A stretch of DNA of 64,000 bases from Salibacterium aidingense DSM 18341 (GTDB lineage: Bacteria; Bacillota; Bacilli; Bacillales; Marinococcaceae): contig NZ_AUCI01000001.1 in the NCBI RefSeq assembly GCF_000429685.1, positions 186,001-250,000 of the forward strand, written 5' to 3'. A program made the position numbers and the translations under genes. Every line of letters starts with the position of its first letter. Within the stretch, counting starts at the first letter, position 1. The notes beneath the pieces were generated by a model that saw only the letters and a program-made list of their open reading frames with translations, was not told the DNA's origin and did no database searches. Of this stretch, positions 35,487 to 43,808 are shown piece by piece.

Positions 35487-36302
35487 TTATCCTTTATTTA
35501 ATTGCTCCAGCGTTTCTTCTTTGGAGTAATCTTCATATACGATTTTTTCGAAAATCACTTCAATGTCGGACTCCATGAAATGCTCCTGTTGTTTGCTTGC
35601 TTCGAGAACGGCCTGCCTGAATGTGTCATTCTGAACGAAAGCTTCCGCGAGTTGAAGATCTTCTTCCATATACTTTTGCGAAGGGGGAGGCAGCTGCTTG
35701 AACATTTCAGCAGCTTTCCCTTCCGTTATATCTTCCTTCATATGTTCATGGACATAATTTGTGGTGTTTGGGGCTCCGTATTCGTCGATTTCTCTTATGT
35801 ACTCGTCAAGCTCACGAAAATCACGGAGCAGCGGCATGAAATAATGGTCTCTTTCTCTTCCGCTTATTTGCATATTTTCCTCTAATCTTTTATTGAATTG
35901 GATGATGGTGGCGTGAATGTCTTCCAGGTCTTCCGTCAACACAGCGTCTTCCGCTTCTTCTGCTGCTTCCGATACATCAGGGATCAGGTCCTCTAAAAAA
36001 CTTTTTGCCTGGACAATGTTAAAATCAGCACGCTGCCAGCCTTGGTCATGATATTTTGATAAGGTTTCATGACCGGAAGTAATCACATCGTTCACCACGG
36101 GAGCCACCCCGTTCTCTTGGGCCTTCCCCTTTTCATCTGACTGCTCCTGCGGCTGTTTGTCTTCTCCCCTTGCTTCCACTATCTTTTCCCCATGTTCCAT
36201 GCCGCTTGCTTCTTGATGAGGGGGTTTTTCGGCCCCGCCGTTTACACAAGCTGACAAAGTGAATACCGATGTCCAAATGGTCACATATAAAAATTTCTTC
36301 AT
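35487..36302 (-). CDS. unrecognised helical lipoprotein
   Basis: Start taken at 36302 behind GGAGGGGAATG, giving 271 residues. An ATG 28 codons upstream lacks a signal-like N-terminus. The signal peptide MKKFLYVTIWTSVFTLSAC ends in a lipobox, with lipidated Cys at about 19. A polar, Glu/Gln/Lys-rich linker runs to about 75. The remainder is predicted mostly helical and acidic, with DDLIPDVSEAAEEAEDAVL-like heptads and a long run of charged residues toward the C-terminus. No known domain is recognised. It is probably displayed outside the membrane and possibly paired with the four-helix protein encoded next. Confidence 0.7.
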   Translation of the reverse strand: MKKFLYVTIWTSVFTLSACVNGGAEKPPHQEASGMEHGEKIVEARGEDKQPQEQSDEKGKAQENGVAPVVNDVITSGHETLSKYHDQGWQRADFNIVQAKSFLEDLIPDVSEAAEEAEDAVLTEDLEDIHATIIQFNKRLEENMQISGRERDHYFMPLLRDFRELDEYIREIDEYGAPNTTNYVHEHMKEDITEGKAAEMFKQLPPPSQKYMEEDLQLAEAFVQNDTFRQAVLEASKQQEHFMESDIEVIFEKIVYEDYSKEETLEQLNKG

Positions 36303-36490
36303 CCCAGCATTCCCCTCCATTTTATCTTCTTGCGCTTCCGCAGCTCCTTCATTTTCCAGTATTTTCTTACAATATCGTATCAGCATTCCTTACGTTCTGT
36401 AAACGTTTTGTAATATATTAGACGAAAGAGATTGGTGGATCGTTTCATCCTTTTTGATTTCTCGTTTATTGAAATCTCTACCCAGGCATT

Positions 36491-36517
36491 AAAAAAGGCG
36501 AGGCCTCCGCCCCGCCC
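36491..36517 (-). terminator. terminator of nagZ
   Basis: On the minus strand GGCGGGG (36516-36510) pairs with CCTCGCC (36503-36497), allowing one G-U pair. TTTTTT (36496-36491) follows. It lies about 80 bases past the nagZ stop. Confidence 0.75.
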
Positions 36518-36595
36518 ATCTATTTCTTTGTTGTTCCTGTACAGCCTGAGATGCTGGGAGTAATGGTAATAATGTTACATTCTCTTTACAGAGTG

Positions 36596-37828
36596 CTATT
36601 CGAGACCTTCCACCGTTTCCTCGATCTTTTCATTCAGTGCTCCGGTATCCACGGAGGGTGCGGATTTGTTTCCAAGCTCGTATTTTTGTTTTAAACGGAG
36701 AATCCGTTCTACACTCTGGTCAACCCTTGTTTCTTCGATATCTCCTTGTTCGACTGCCTGGACAAGTGCCTGCTGCACCTCCGAAAACTTTCCATTCCGC
36801 GTATCTGCCATCATCACCATATCCGACCCGGCTTTCACGGAACGTACAGCTGCCTCTGCCATACCGTAATTTTCGGCAATGGCACCCATTGTCATATCAT
36901 CCGTGATCACCACTCCATTAAAGTTGAGATCTTCCCGCAGCAGACCAGTGATAATAGGCCTCGATAACGAAGAAGGATACTGATCATCGATCTGGGGAAA
37001 GAGAATATGGGCCACCATCACCATATCCGCTCCTTCCTTTATTGCTTTTCGAAACGGTGCCATTTCAAACGATTTCACTGTCTGTTTTGATTTATCTATC
37101 CTCGGCAGACTGATATGAGAATCGGTGGAGGTATCACCGTGTCCGGGGAAATGCTTTACGACTGGAATGACCTGCTCTTCTGCAATTCCGTGCATGACAG
37201 CTGTTCCAAGGCTGGTGACAAGCTCTGGATGATCCCCGAAAGAACGATCGCCAATGACGGGATTGTCCGGGTTATTGTTAATATCCAGGACCGGAGCAAA
37301 GTCCATGTTAAAGCGAAAGGCCTTTACTTTTTCCGCCAGCAGGCGCCCTATCTCTTTCGTTACTTCCTCATCGGCCGATTCTCCAATGACAGCATTGGGA
37401 GGAAAATTTTCTATCGTATCCGGGATCCGGCTGACAGAGCCCCCTTCTTCGTCTACTCCTAAAAATAGTGGAATGCTGCCGTTTTCATCCGCCTGTATAA
37501 TATCTGCCGTGTACTGACGCAGCTGCTCCGCGCTTTCTATGTTTCCTCCGAGCAGAAAAATACCGCCGGCCTCTTCTTGAATCATAGACCGCTCCCCGCT
37601 CGACAATGATGTACCCTGCACTCCGACATACATCATCTGCGCTGCTTTTTCTTCCAAGGACATGGATTGAACCTTCGCTTTCACCGGATCCTCTATGCCC
37701 TGCCTGTGCGGCTCCTCCGAGGTATCTGTCTTAAAAGGGGCTGCCTCCGGCGGGGCATGGTTTTCTTCCATACAGCCGGCCAGAACTGCCGTGCCAATCA
37801 ACGTTATAACTAAAAGGAATCGTTTCAT
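36596..37828 (-). CDS. nagZ: beta-N-acetylhexosaminidase lipoprotein (GH3, NagZ)
   Basis: Exported GH3 enzyme removing N-acetylglucosamine from peptidoglycan fragments, 410 residues. A lipobox (LAGC, Cys19) and signal peptide place it on the outer membrane face. Motifs are QMMYVGVQGT, LFLGVDEEGGSVSRI, FAPVLDINNNPDNPVIGDRSFG, the His/Asp acid-base dyad of KHFPGHGDTSTDSH, and the nucleophile Asp in VVITDDMTMGAI. It has the single GH3 barrel without the C-terminal extension of the longer Bacillus subtilis homologue. AGGGAGAG precedes the ATG. It stands alone, divergent from aldA. Confidence 0.92.
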   Translation of the reverse strand: MKRFLLVITLIGTAVLAGCMEENHAPPEAAPFKTDTSEEPHRQGIEDPVKAKVQSMSLEEKAAQMMYVGVQGTSLSSGERSMIQEEAGGIFLLGGNIESAEQLRQYTADIIQADENGSIPLFLGVDEEGGSVSRIPDTIENFPPNAVIGESADEEVTKEIGRLLAEKVKAFRFNMDFAPVLDINNNPDNPVIGDRSFGDHPELVTSLGTAVMHGIAEEQVIPVVKHFPGHGDTSTDSHISLPRIDKSKQTVKSFEMAPFRKAIKEGADMVMVAHILFPQIDDQYPSSLSRPIITGLLREDLNFNGVVITDDMTMGAIAENYGMAEAAVRSVKAGSDMVMMADTRNGKFSEVQQALVQAVEQGDIEETRVDQSVERILRLKQKYELGNKSAPSVDTGALNEKIEETVEGLE

Positions 37829-37947
37829 GATAACTCTCCCTATGTTTTTATCATTCTTTCTTGTGGAATAGAAATGATGTCAGACCTGAAAGCAGACACA
37901 CTATTGTCCGTGTTACGTGTTCCAACATGAAGCTAGGAGGTATGTTC

Positions 37948-39396
37948 ATGGTAACATATAATCATTATATAAACGGAACGTGGGTGCCTTCCGAGCATCA
38001 GGAAACGATTGAAGTTCTGAATCCGGCCACGGAGAAAGTCATTGCGTCCACCCCTTCCGGTTCAAAAAAAGAAACAGAACAGGCCGTACAGGCTGCCCAC
38101 ACCGCTTTCAAGACCTGGAGTAAAACCCCGACGGCTGAACGAGCCGCCTATTTAACAAAAATCGCCGATGCTTTTGAAAAAAATAAAGACCATATTGCCC
38201 GCACGCTGACGGAAGAAAACGGGAAAGTTCTCTCGTTGTCCGAAGCAGAAGTGGATACGGCGGTGGACTATTTCCGCTATATGGCAGGATGGGCAAGAAA
38301 ATATGAGGGAGAAATCTTAAACAGCGACCGCCCGAATGAAAATATTTTCATTATGAAAAAGCCAATCGGAGTCATTGGCGGCATCATTCCGTGGAATTTC
38401 CCCATATTTATCTTCGCCCGCAAAGTTGCTCCGGCTCTTTTAACAGGCTGTACCGCTGTCATTAAACCAGCGCAGGCCACACCGAACGCGACCGGGGAAA
38501 TGATGAAACTCATTCATGATACAGGGCTTCCGGAAGGCGTGTTAAATATTGTGTATGGAAAAGGGTCAACGGTAGGAAACACACTTGCTTCCCATGAAAA
38601 CATCGGCATGGTTTCGATGACAGGAAGCAAACCGGCCGGTACTGCGGTCATGGAGGCAGCTGCTCAAAGCATGACGAAGGTAAATCTCGAACTCGGCGGC
38701 AAAGCGCCTGCGATTGTGACCAAGCATGCAGATCTCGATACGGCGGTGGAAAACATTTATCAGTCCCGGACTATTAATAACGGGCAGGCCTGTACCAATG
38801 CCGAACGTGTTTATGTTCATGAAGACGTGGCAGAGGAGTTCACCAAACGGATCACCGAGAAAATGAAAAATGCCGGTTACGGCAATCCGCTGCAGGACAG
38901 CGATGCGGAGATCGGTCCACTTGTAAACCAGGAGCAGCTGGATAATGTCCACGACATGGTAACAGAAGCAGTGACGGCAGGAGCTTCCGTAGAAACAGGC
39001 GGCCGTCCTGCAGACAACAGCAGCGGCTATTACTTTGAGCCGACAGTATTAACGAACGTCTCCCAGGACATGAACGTGATCCAGAACGAAATTTTCGGCC
39101 CGGTCCTTCCGATTGTAACCTTCCGCACAATGGATGAGGTGCTTGAAAAAGCAAATGATACGGAATACGGCCTCTCCTCTTCCATCTTCAGCGAAAATAT
39201 GCATGAAGTGATGAGAGCCGCCAATGAACTGGATTTCGGCGAAACATTCGTGAACCGTGAAAACTTTGAAGCCATTCAAGGGTTCCACGCCGGCCGGAAG
39301 CAATCCGGCATCGGCGGCGCCGACGGCCGTCACGGCCTTGAAGAACATCTTGAAACGCATGTTATTTACATGCAGTATAAAGATGATATTCAATAA
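37948..39396 (+). CDS. aldA: aldehyde dehydrogenase, lactaldehyde/glycolaldehyde type
   Basis: NAD-dependent aldehyde dehydrogenase of 482 residues from ATG 37948, which has AGGAGGT six bases upstream. A longer frame begins at 37861 but has no site. Catalytic Cys282 (NNGQACTNAERV) and Glu248 (NLELGGKAP) are present, with PWNFPIFIFARK and the terminal NRENFEAIQGFHAG. The last motif and overall similarity point to Escherichia coli AldA, which oxidises lactaldehyde to lactate and glycolaldehyde to glycolate. That product would feed the glycolate operon elsewhere in the window. Succinate-semialdehyde dehydrogenase is the main alternative. Confidence 0.85.
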   Translation: MVTYNHYINGTWVPSEHQETIEVLNPATEKVIASTPSGSKKETEQAVQAAHTAFKTWSKTPTAERAAYLTKIADAFEKNKDHIARTLTEENGKVLSLSEAEVDTAVDYFRYMAGWARKYEGEILNSDRPNENIFIMKKPIGVIGGIIPWNFPIFIFARKVAPALLTGCTAVIKPAQATPNATGEMMKLIHDTGLPEGVLNIVYGKGSTVGNTLASHENIGMVSMTGSKPAGTAVMEAAAQSMTKVNLELGGKAPAIVTKHADLDTAVENIYQSRTINNGQACTNAERVYVHEDVAEEFTKRITEKMKNAGYGNPLQDSDAEIGPLVNQEQLDNVHDMVTEAVTAGASVETGGRPADNSSGYYFEPTVLTNVSQDMNVIQNEIFGPVLPIVTFRTMDEVLEKANDTEYGLSSSIFSENMHEVMRAANELDFGETFVNRENFEAIQGFHAGRKQSGIGGADGRHGLEEHLETHVIYMQYKDDIQ

Positions 39397-39455
39397 GAAA
39401 AAAATAGTCGAGAATACTTGGCGCTATGTTATGAACAGACAAGATACGGTTTACC

Positions 39456-39636
39456 TATCGGACATTTATTCCGCTAAATGATGATATAAGCGGCTTGCAC
39501 CGCCTTTATCGGACATTTGTTCCGCTATCAGGGCTCTGGACCGCTTCTTTTACATTAAAAAGAGGAATTAACGGAACAAATGTCCGAACTCCCCTTCAAA
39601 ATGGTACAATTCAATGAAATAGCGGATCAAATGTCC
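39456..39636. repeat. long palindromic intergenic repeat, copy 1
   Basis: Contains four units of the motif CGGACATTTRTTCCGCTA: direct at 39459-39476 and 39510-39527, inverted near 39570-39587 and 39619-39636. The middle pair forms a 16-bp perfect stem, and its loop can form a further CTTCTTTT/AAAAGAGG stem. Copy 2 at 50438-50565 shares the arms and the loop sequence GGACCGCTTCTTT...AAAAGAGGAA. Both copies lie just downstream of a ROK gene. No coding potential was seen. Confidence 0.85.
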
Positions 39637-39684
39637 TATTCAACACGCCAGCAGCTGGGTTGTGGAGGACCACCGGCCTTCGGA

Positions 39685-40905
39685 TCACTGTGCCGCGATC
39701 ACTTCCGGATCAAATAACTCCACCAGCACGAGGGACACCGCCCCCAGAGAGGTGGCCCGGTCCCCAAGCTTAGACACCGTGACGTCGGTGTGCTTCGCTT
39801 TGGAAGTGAGGGCCCGCTGCTCAATTTCTTCCTTCATCGACGGGAGGATAAACCGGTCTGCTTTGGATACACCGCCGCCGATAACAATTTTTCCTGGATT
39901 TATCACATGGATTAAATTAGTCAGGCCGATACCAATATACCTTCCCGTTTCTTCCAGCAGTGCCACGCACAATTCATCGTTTTCCAGGGCTGCCCGATAG
40001 ACCAGCTCGCCGGTGATTCCGCTGTCTTCCGTTTGCGCCTTCTCTGCCAGTACACTTTTCTCTCCGGCCTCCAGGGCCTGCACCGCTTTTTCGGCGATAG
40101 CCGGACCGGAAGCGACTGTCTGTAAGCAGCCCTCATTGCCGCACTGGCATTTTTTCCCGTGAATGTCGATCGTCATGTGACCGACTTCCCCGGCCGTATC
40201 AAATTCTCCGTGGTACAGCTTTCCATCTATCACCATACCGGCACCGATGCCGCGGCCGATGTTTACGGCCATCATACTGTGCGCTCCGCCGCTTTCTCCA
40301 AACCAGGCTTCTCCGAGAGCCATCGCCCGCGCATCGTTTTCGACCTTTACTGGATAAGAAAACTCCGCTTCCAGCTGTTCTTTAAGGGGGATATCATGTA
40401 AATTTAGATTCGGGGCAAAGAGGGACATGCCGGAGGTCACATCCACGACCCCATGCATCGCCACTCCGATCCCAATGACTTTTTCCTTCAGATGGCTATA
40501 TTTGTTCAAAAACTCCCGTATATCTGTTTTCAGCATATCCATAAACTGGGTCTCATTGATCGGATGTGTAATCGGAGTTAGTGAATCATACAGAATATCT
40601 CCGGATAAATCGGATAAAATCATCTCCATCTCATTTGGTCCGGCATCGATACCGATAACGAAAAACTCGCTGCTATTTATGACAAGCATGGTTGGCTTGC
40701 GGCCGCCCTGGGACATCCCGAGGCTGCTTTCTTTCACAAATCCCTGTTCAATCAACTCTTTTACAATACTGCTGACGGTAGGAGGGGTTAGTTTTGTGTC
40801 TTTTGCGATCTGGGCCCGTGAGATCGGCCCGCTGGTGCGTATTTTATTCAAAATGACGGATTTATTTAACGATTTCATCCATTGAAAGCTGCCGGTTTGT
40901 ACCAT
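39685..40905 (-). CDS. ROK-family repressor linked to beta-galactosidase
   Basis: Sugar-responsive repressor of 406 residues. The winged helix (ISRAQIAKDTKLTPPTVSSIVKEL, about 28-52) is followed by a ROK domain with VIGIDAGPNEMEM, GIGVAMHGVVD, GRGIGAGMVIDG and the zinc motif CQCGNEGCLQ. IVIGGGVSKAD lies near the C-terminus. It is transcribed 36 bases after bgaB on the same strand, so it is probably co-regulated with that gene and controls it. The residues after the DxG differ from those of true glucokinases. Inducer sugar unknown, plausibly a galactoside. Confidence 0.9.
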   Translation of the reverse strand: MVQTGSFQWMKSLNKSVILNKIRTSGPISRAQIAKDTKLTPPTVSSIVKELIEQGFVKESSLGMSQGGRKPTMLVINSSEFFVIGIDAGPNEMEMILSDLSGDILYDSLTPITHPINETQFMDMLKTDIREFLNKYSHLKEKVIGIGVAMHGVVDVTSGMSLFAPNLNLHDIPLKEQLEAEFSYPVKVENDARAMALGEAWFGESGGAHSMMAVNIGRGIGAGMVIDGKLYHGEFDTAGEVGHMTIDIHGKKCQCGNEGCLQTVASGPAIAEKAVQALEAGEKSVLAEKAQTEDSGITGELVYRAALENDELCVALLEETGRYIGIGLTNLIHVINPGKIVIGGGVSKADRFILPSMKEEIEQRALTSKAKHTDVTVSKLGDRATSLGAVSLVLVELFDPEVIAAQ

Positions 40906-40941
40906 AGGGTTCCTCCACGCGAAGTAATTTGCGCCATTATA

Positions 40942-42993
40942 TCACAGAAAATCTGTAGTTTGATTGGATTCTTCCAAAATCATAACATCTTTAGGGGCGA
41001 TGGTGTGCTTTCCTGTGACCGTTTTTCCTGTCAGTAAATCCCGTGTCTCCCTGGCCCCTGCATCAAAGGAAGAGGCATGCGGGTTATGATTTAAAATAAA
41101 TAAATACGATTTGCTGCCCTTGCGCCGCTCGGTTGTTTCCACACCTTCCTCCGCCTGCTTTACAAGAGGAGTGATTCCTTTTTTCTCACAAAGCGCTGCC
41201 AGAAAATCCTGCAGAAATGCCCCTTCCGGACTGGAAGCTACATAATAAGCCTTTCCGCTGCCATAGTTATTCCTGGTTAAAACAGGCATTCCCTTGTAAA
41301 AATCGGAACCGTATTCCGCAAGAACGTCAGCACCTTCCGAGTGAATTAAATCAAATAATAAATGGCAGTTATATTCTTTTTTTCCATGGTCCCATGTTTC
41401 TTTCATGACGATTTGATTTTTCTCCTCAGGAGGGAGGGCATCTATCTCTTCCGCCCAAATGCCAAGCAGACTTCTTAATTCCCCGGGGTAGCCTCCCAAT
41501 GTGACCCTATCATGCTCATTGACCAGTCCGCTGAAAAATGTTGTTACAAACGTGCCGCCGTTGTTCACAAACGTTTTCAGTTTATCGGCATAACCTTTTT
41601 TCACCATATATAAAACGGGGGCAATGATCAGGTCATATTGGCTGAGGTCCTCCTCGATGCCAATCATATCCACCTGAATATTCTGCTGGTACAGCGCATC
41701 GTAATACTTGTGGATCTCTGTTACATAGTCAAGTGCCACGGATGGACCGCTTGATAAATCAACGGCCCACCGGTTTTCCCAGTCGAACACAATCGCCGCC
41801 TTTGCATGAATACGGCTGTTTAACAAAGCGTCGGACAGCTCTTCCAGTTCTTTTCCCAATGCTGCGGTTTCCTTGAACACTCGTGTATGCTCATGGCCGA
41901 CATGTTCAATGACAGCCCCGTGGTACTTTTCTGTGGCACCGATGGAACGCCGTAGTTGAAAAAACAGAACTGTATCCGCTCCCCTTGCCACGGCCTGGTA
42001 ACTCCACAATCTCATAACGCCCGGTCTTTTCAAAGAATTATAAGGCTGCCAGTTCTGCTGACTCGGGGTCTGTTCCATCAGCATAAAGGGCTGGCCGCTC
42101 TTTAATCCTCTCATTAAATCGTGAGTCATCGCGGTGCGGCTGACCGGTGTATCCATCGCCGGGTAATTATCCCATGAAACCACATCCATTTCCCGGCCCC
42201 ATTTAAAATAATCAAGCATAGGATAGGTTCCCATAAGATTAGTGGTCACGGGCGTATCAGGGGTATGTTTTTTAATCGCCTGATCTTCCAGCTGAAAGCA
42301 TTCGAGCAAGCTGTCAGACATAAACCGCCGGTAATCTAAAGATATGCCCTGGAAATCAGTTTCCTTTCCTTCCCTTTCCTCACTTAATATATTCGGCAGT
42401 ACAATTTCTTCCCAGTCATAAAAGGTATGGCCCCAAAAGCGGGTATTCCAGGCTCTGTTTAATTCCTCCAGGGTTTTATACTTATCTTTCAGCCACCTCC
42501 GGAAAGAGGCCTCACATTGATCGCAATAACAATAGCCGCCGTATTCGTTGGAGACGTGCCAGATTAATACGCCTGGATGGTCTTTGTACCGTTCCGCCAG
42601 TTTTCCAGCTATTTTCTCGGAAAATTTCCGGTAGGTTGGACTGTTGGGACAGGAATTGTGTCTGCCGCCGAATTTTCGTTTCCGCCCGTAGAAGTCCACC
42701 CGGAGGATGTCAGGATACTTTCTTGCCATCCAGGCTGGGTGAGCCGCTGTACTTGTAGCCAGGCAGGTGTATATTCCACTTTGGTAGAGGCGGTCAATCT
42801 GTTCATCCAGCCATTCGAACCTATATGTATCTTCATCCGGCTGATTAAGGGCCCAGGAAAATACATTCAAGGTTGCAACATCAATGCCTGCAAGCTTAAA
42901 CATGCGAACATCTTCATTCCAGACACTTTCGTCCCATTGTTCCGGATTGTAATCCCCGCCAAACCAGATTTTTGGCAGCTGTTTATTTATCAT
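40942..42993 (-). CDS. bgaB: GH42 beta-galactosidase
   Basis: Cytoplasmic GH42 glycosidase hydrolysing beta-galactosides, possibly also arabinosides, 683 residues and no signal peptide. It opens with the family block PKIWFGGDYNPEQWDE. The acid/base Glu150 is in HVSNEYGG. The nucleophile is in FMLMEQTPS (about 313). A zinc-binding cysteine set, Cys115, Cys155, Cys157 and Cys160, is intact. The C-terminal glutamine-amidotransferase-like and beta domains follow. An AAAGGGAGTGG site precedes the ATG. The ROK repressor gene follows. Upstream lie a cre-like box and an 8-bp-arm palindrome. Confidence 0.93.
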   Translation of the reverse strand: MINKQLPKIWFGGDYNPEQWDESVWNEDVRMFKLAGIDVATLNVFSWALNQPDEDTYRFEWLDEQIDRLYQSGIYTCLATSTAAHPAWMARKYPDILRVDFYGRKRKFGGRHNSCPNSPTYRKFSEKIAGKLAERYKDHPGVLIWHVSNEYGGYCYCDQCEASFRRWLKDKYKTLEELNRAWNTRFWGHTFYDWEEIVLPNILSEEREGKETDFQGISLDYRRFMSDSLLECFQLEDQAIKKHTPDTPVTTNLMGTYPMLDYFKWGREMDVVSWDNYPAMDTPVSRTAMTHDLMRGLKSGQPFMLMEQTPSQQNWQPYNSLKRPGVMRLWSYQAVARGADTVLFFQLRRSIGATEKYHGAVIEHVGHEHTRVFKETAALGKELEELSDALLNSRIHAKAAIVFDWENRWAVDLSSGPSVALDYVTEIHKYYDALYQQNIQVDMIGIEEDLSQYDLIIAPVLYMVKKGYADKLKTFVNNGGTFVTTFFSGLVNEHDRVTLGGYPGELRSLLGIWAEEIDALPPEEKNQIVMKETWDHGKKEYNCHLLFDLIHSEGADVLAEYGSDFYKGMPVLTRNNYGSGKAYYVASSPEGAFLQDFLAALCEKKGITPLVKQAEEGVETTERRKGSKSYLFILNHNPHASSFDAGARETRDLLTGKTVTGKHTIAPKDVMILEESNQTTDFL

Positions 42994-43037
42994 GCCAAAC
43001 CACCACTCCCTTTTCCTTCGATTTCGATAAAGAAAAA

Positions 43038-43094
43038 GTGTAAGCGTAAAACAAGCTTACACATGCTATGCAGAAAATCATGGAATCGCTTTCA
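43038..43094 (-). promoter_or_regulatory. bgaB control region: palindromic operator and cre-like box
   Basis: A perfect inverted repeat, GTGTAAGC-N9-GCTTACAC, at 43038-43062 lies 45 bases before bgaB. TGGAATCGCTTTCA at 43081-43094 matches the CcpA consensus at 13 of 14 positions. The first is a candidate operator for the co-encoded ROK repressor or a LacI-type factor. The second suggests glucose repression. Confidence 0.6.
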
Positions 43095-43172
43095 ATATAA
43101 ATTGTACCGGGTTTCCGTTCACTCTTCAATAAATTAATTAAATTAATTTATTTTAGATACGTATTTGCCTTA

Positions 43173-43211
43173 AAAAACGGCCGATAATGAATGGTTCTCA
43201 TTACCGGCCGT
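43173..43211 (-). terminator. terminator of the YdaT-like gene
   Basis: On the minus strand ACGGCCGGTAATGA pairs with TTCATTATCGGCCGT apart from one G-T, followed by TTTTTTA. It begins 7 bases after the stop. Confidence 0.9.
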
Positions 43212-43217
43212 GCTTCT

Positions 43218-43667
43218 TTAATACGAATGGCGTGTCTCTTCCTCGCCGTCTTTTCTGTATATTACTGCTTCTGTTCCTTTGTTCTCTGCTATCTCTTTCG
43301 CCCGGTTGATTGCATCTGATTTTTGATCAAACACCTCGTCCGGTTTTTCGGCTCCATTGGCTTGTACTGCCCATCCGTCTTCATGGGCTAGAACCATCTC
43401 TGCGCGGTCCAGCAGTTCGGGGCGGTTCTTGTACCGCTTTCCTTCTTCAGATCGCTCGGTTGGGTCCACCTCTTTCATTAACTCATTGATATCTTCCTCT
43501 GACGCATTTTCATACCATTCTTTCGCCTGCTCGGTTGCAATCGGAATAGCCCGTCCTTCCTTATATCCTTCATCCAGCATTGCATTAGCAATATCAATGG
43601 CCTTTTTCCGCTCGGGTTTATCCAGATTTTTTAATGACGATGGATAGTCGTTTAATGTCCAAGGCAT
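43218..43667 (-). CDS. ydaT: YdaT-like DUF2188 stress protein
   Basis: Small hydrophilic protein of 149 residues. The first 55 (MPWTLNDYPSSLKNLD, then KKAIDIANAMLDEGYKEGRAIPIAT) match Bacillus YdaT as I recall it. The C-terminal 55 form a DUF2188 module with GWAVQANGAEKPDEVFDQKSDAI and EAVIYRKDGE. Its biochemical role is unknown. In B. subtilis ydaT belongs to the sigma-B general stress regulon, and a sigma-B-like promoter is visible upstream. AAGAAGGAGG precedes the ATG. Confidence 0.78.
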   Translation of the reverse strand: MPWTLNDYPSSLKNLDKPERKKAIDIANAMLDEGYKEGRAIPIATEQAKEWYENASEEDINELMKEVDPTERSEEGKRYKNRPELLDRAEMVLAHEDGWAVQANGAEKPDEVFDQKSDAINRAKEIAENKGTEAVIYRKDGEEETRHSY

Positions 43668-43729
43668 ACTGGAGCCTCCTTCTTTTCATCATCGTTCATA
43701 AAAATCTATTTCCAGTTTTCCCGCCTTTC

Positions 43730-43753
43730 AAACCCCTATTCTGCAATTAAAAC
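43730..43753 (-). promoter_or_regulatory. possible sigma-B promoter of the YdaT-like gene
   Basis: On the minus strand GTTTTA (43753-43748) and GGGTTT (43735-43730) are 12 bases apart, close to the GTTTAA/GGGTAT general-stress consensus. They lie 63 bases before the start. A perfect palindrome, CAAACGTTTG, abuts the -35 box. Confidence 0.4.
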
Positions 43754-43808
43754 AAACGTTTGATTAAATAATACCGGCCGGCACATACGGACTCATCCGT
43801 GCCAAATT

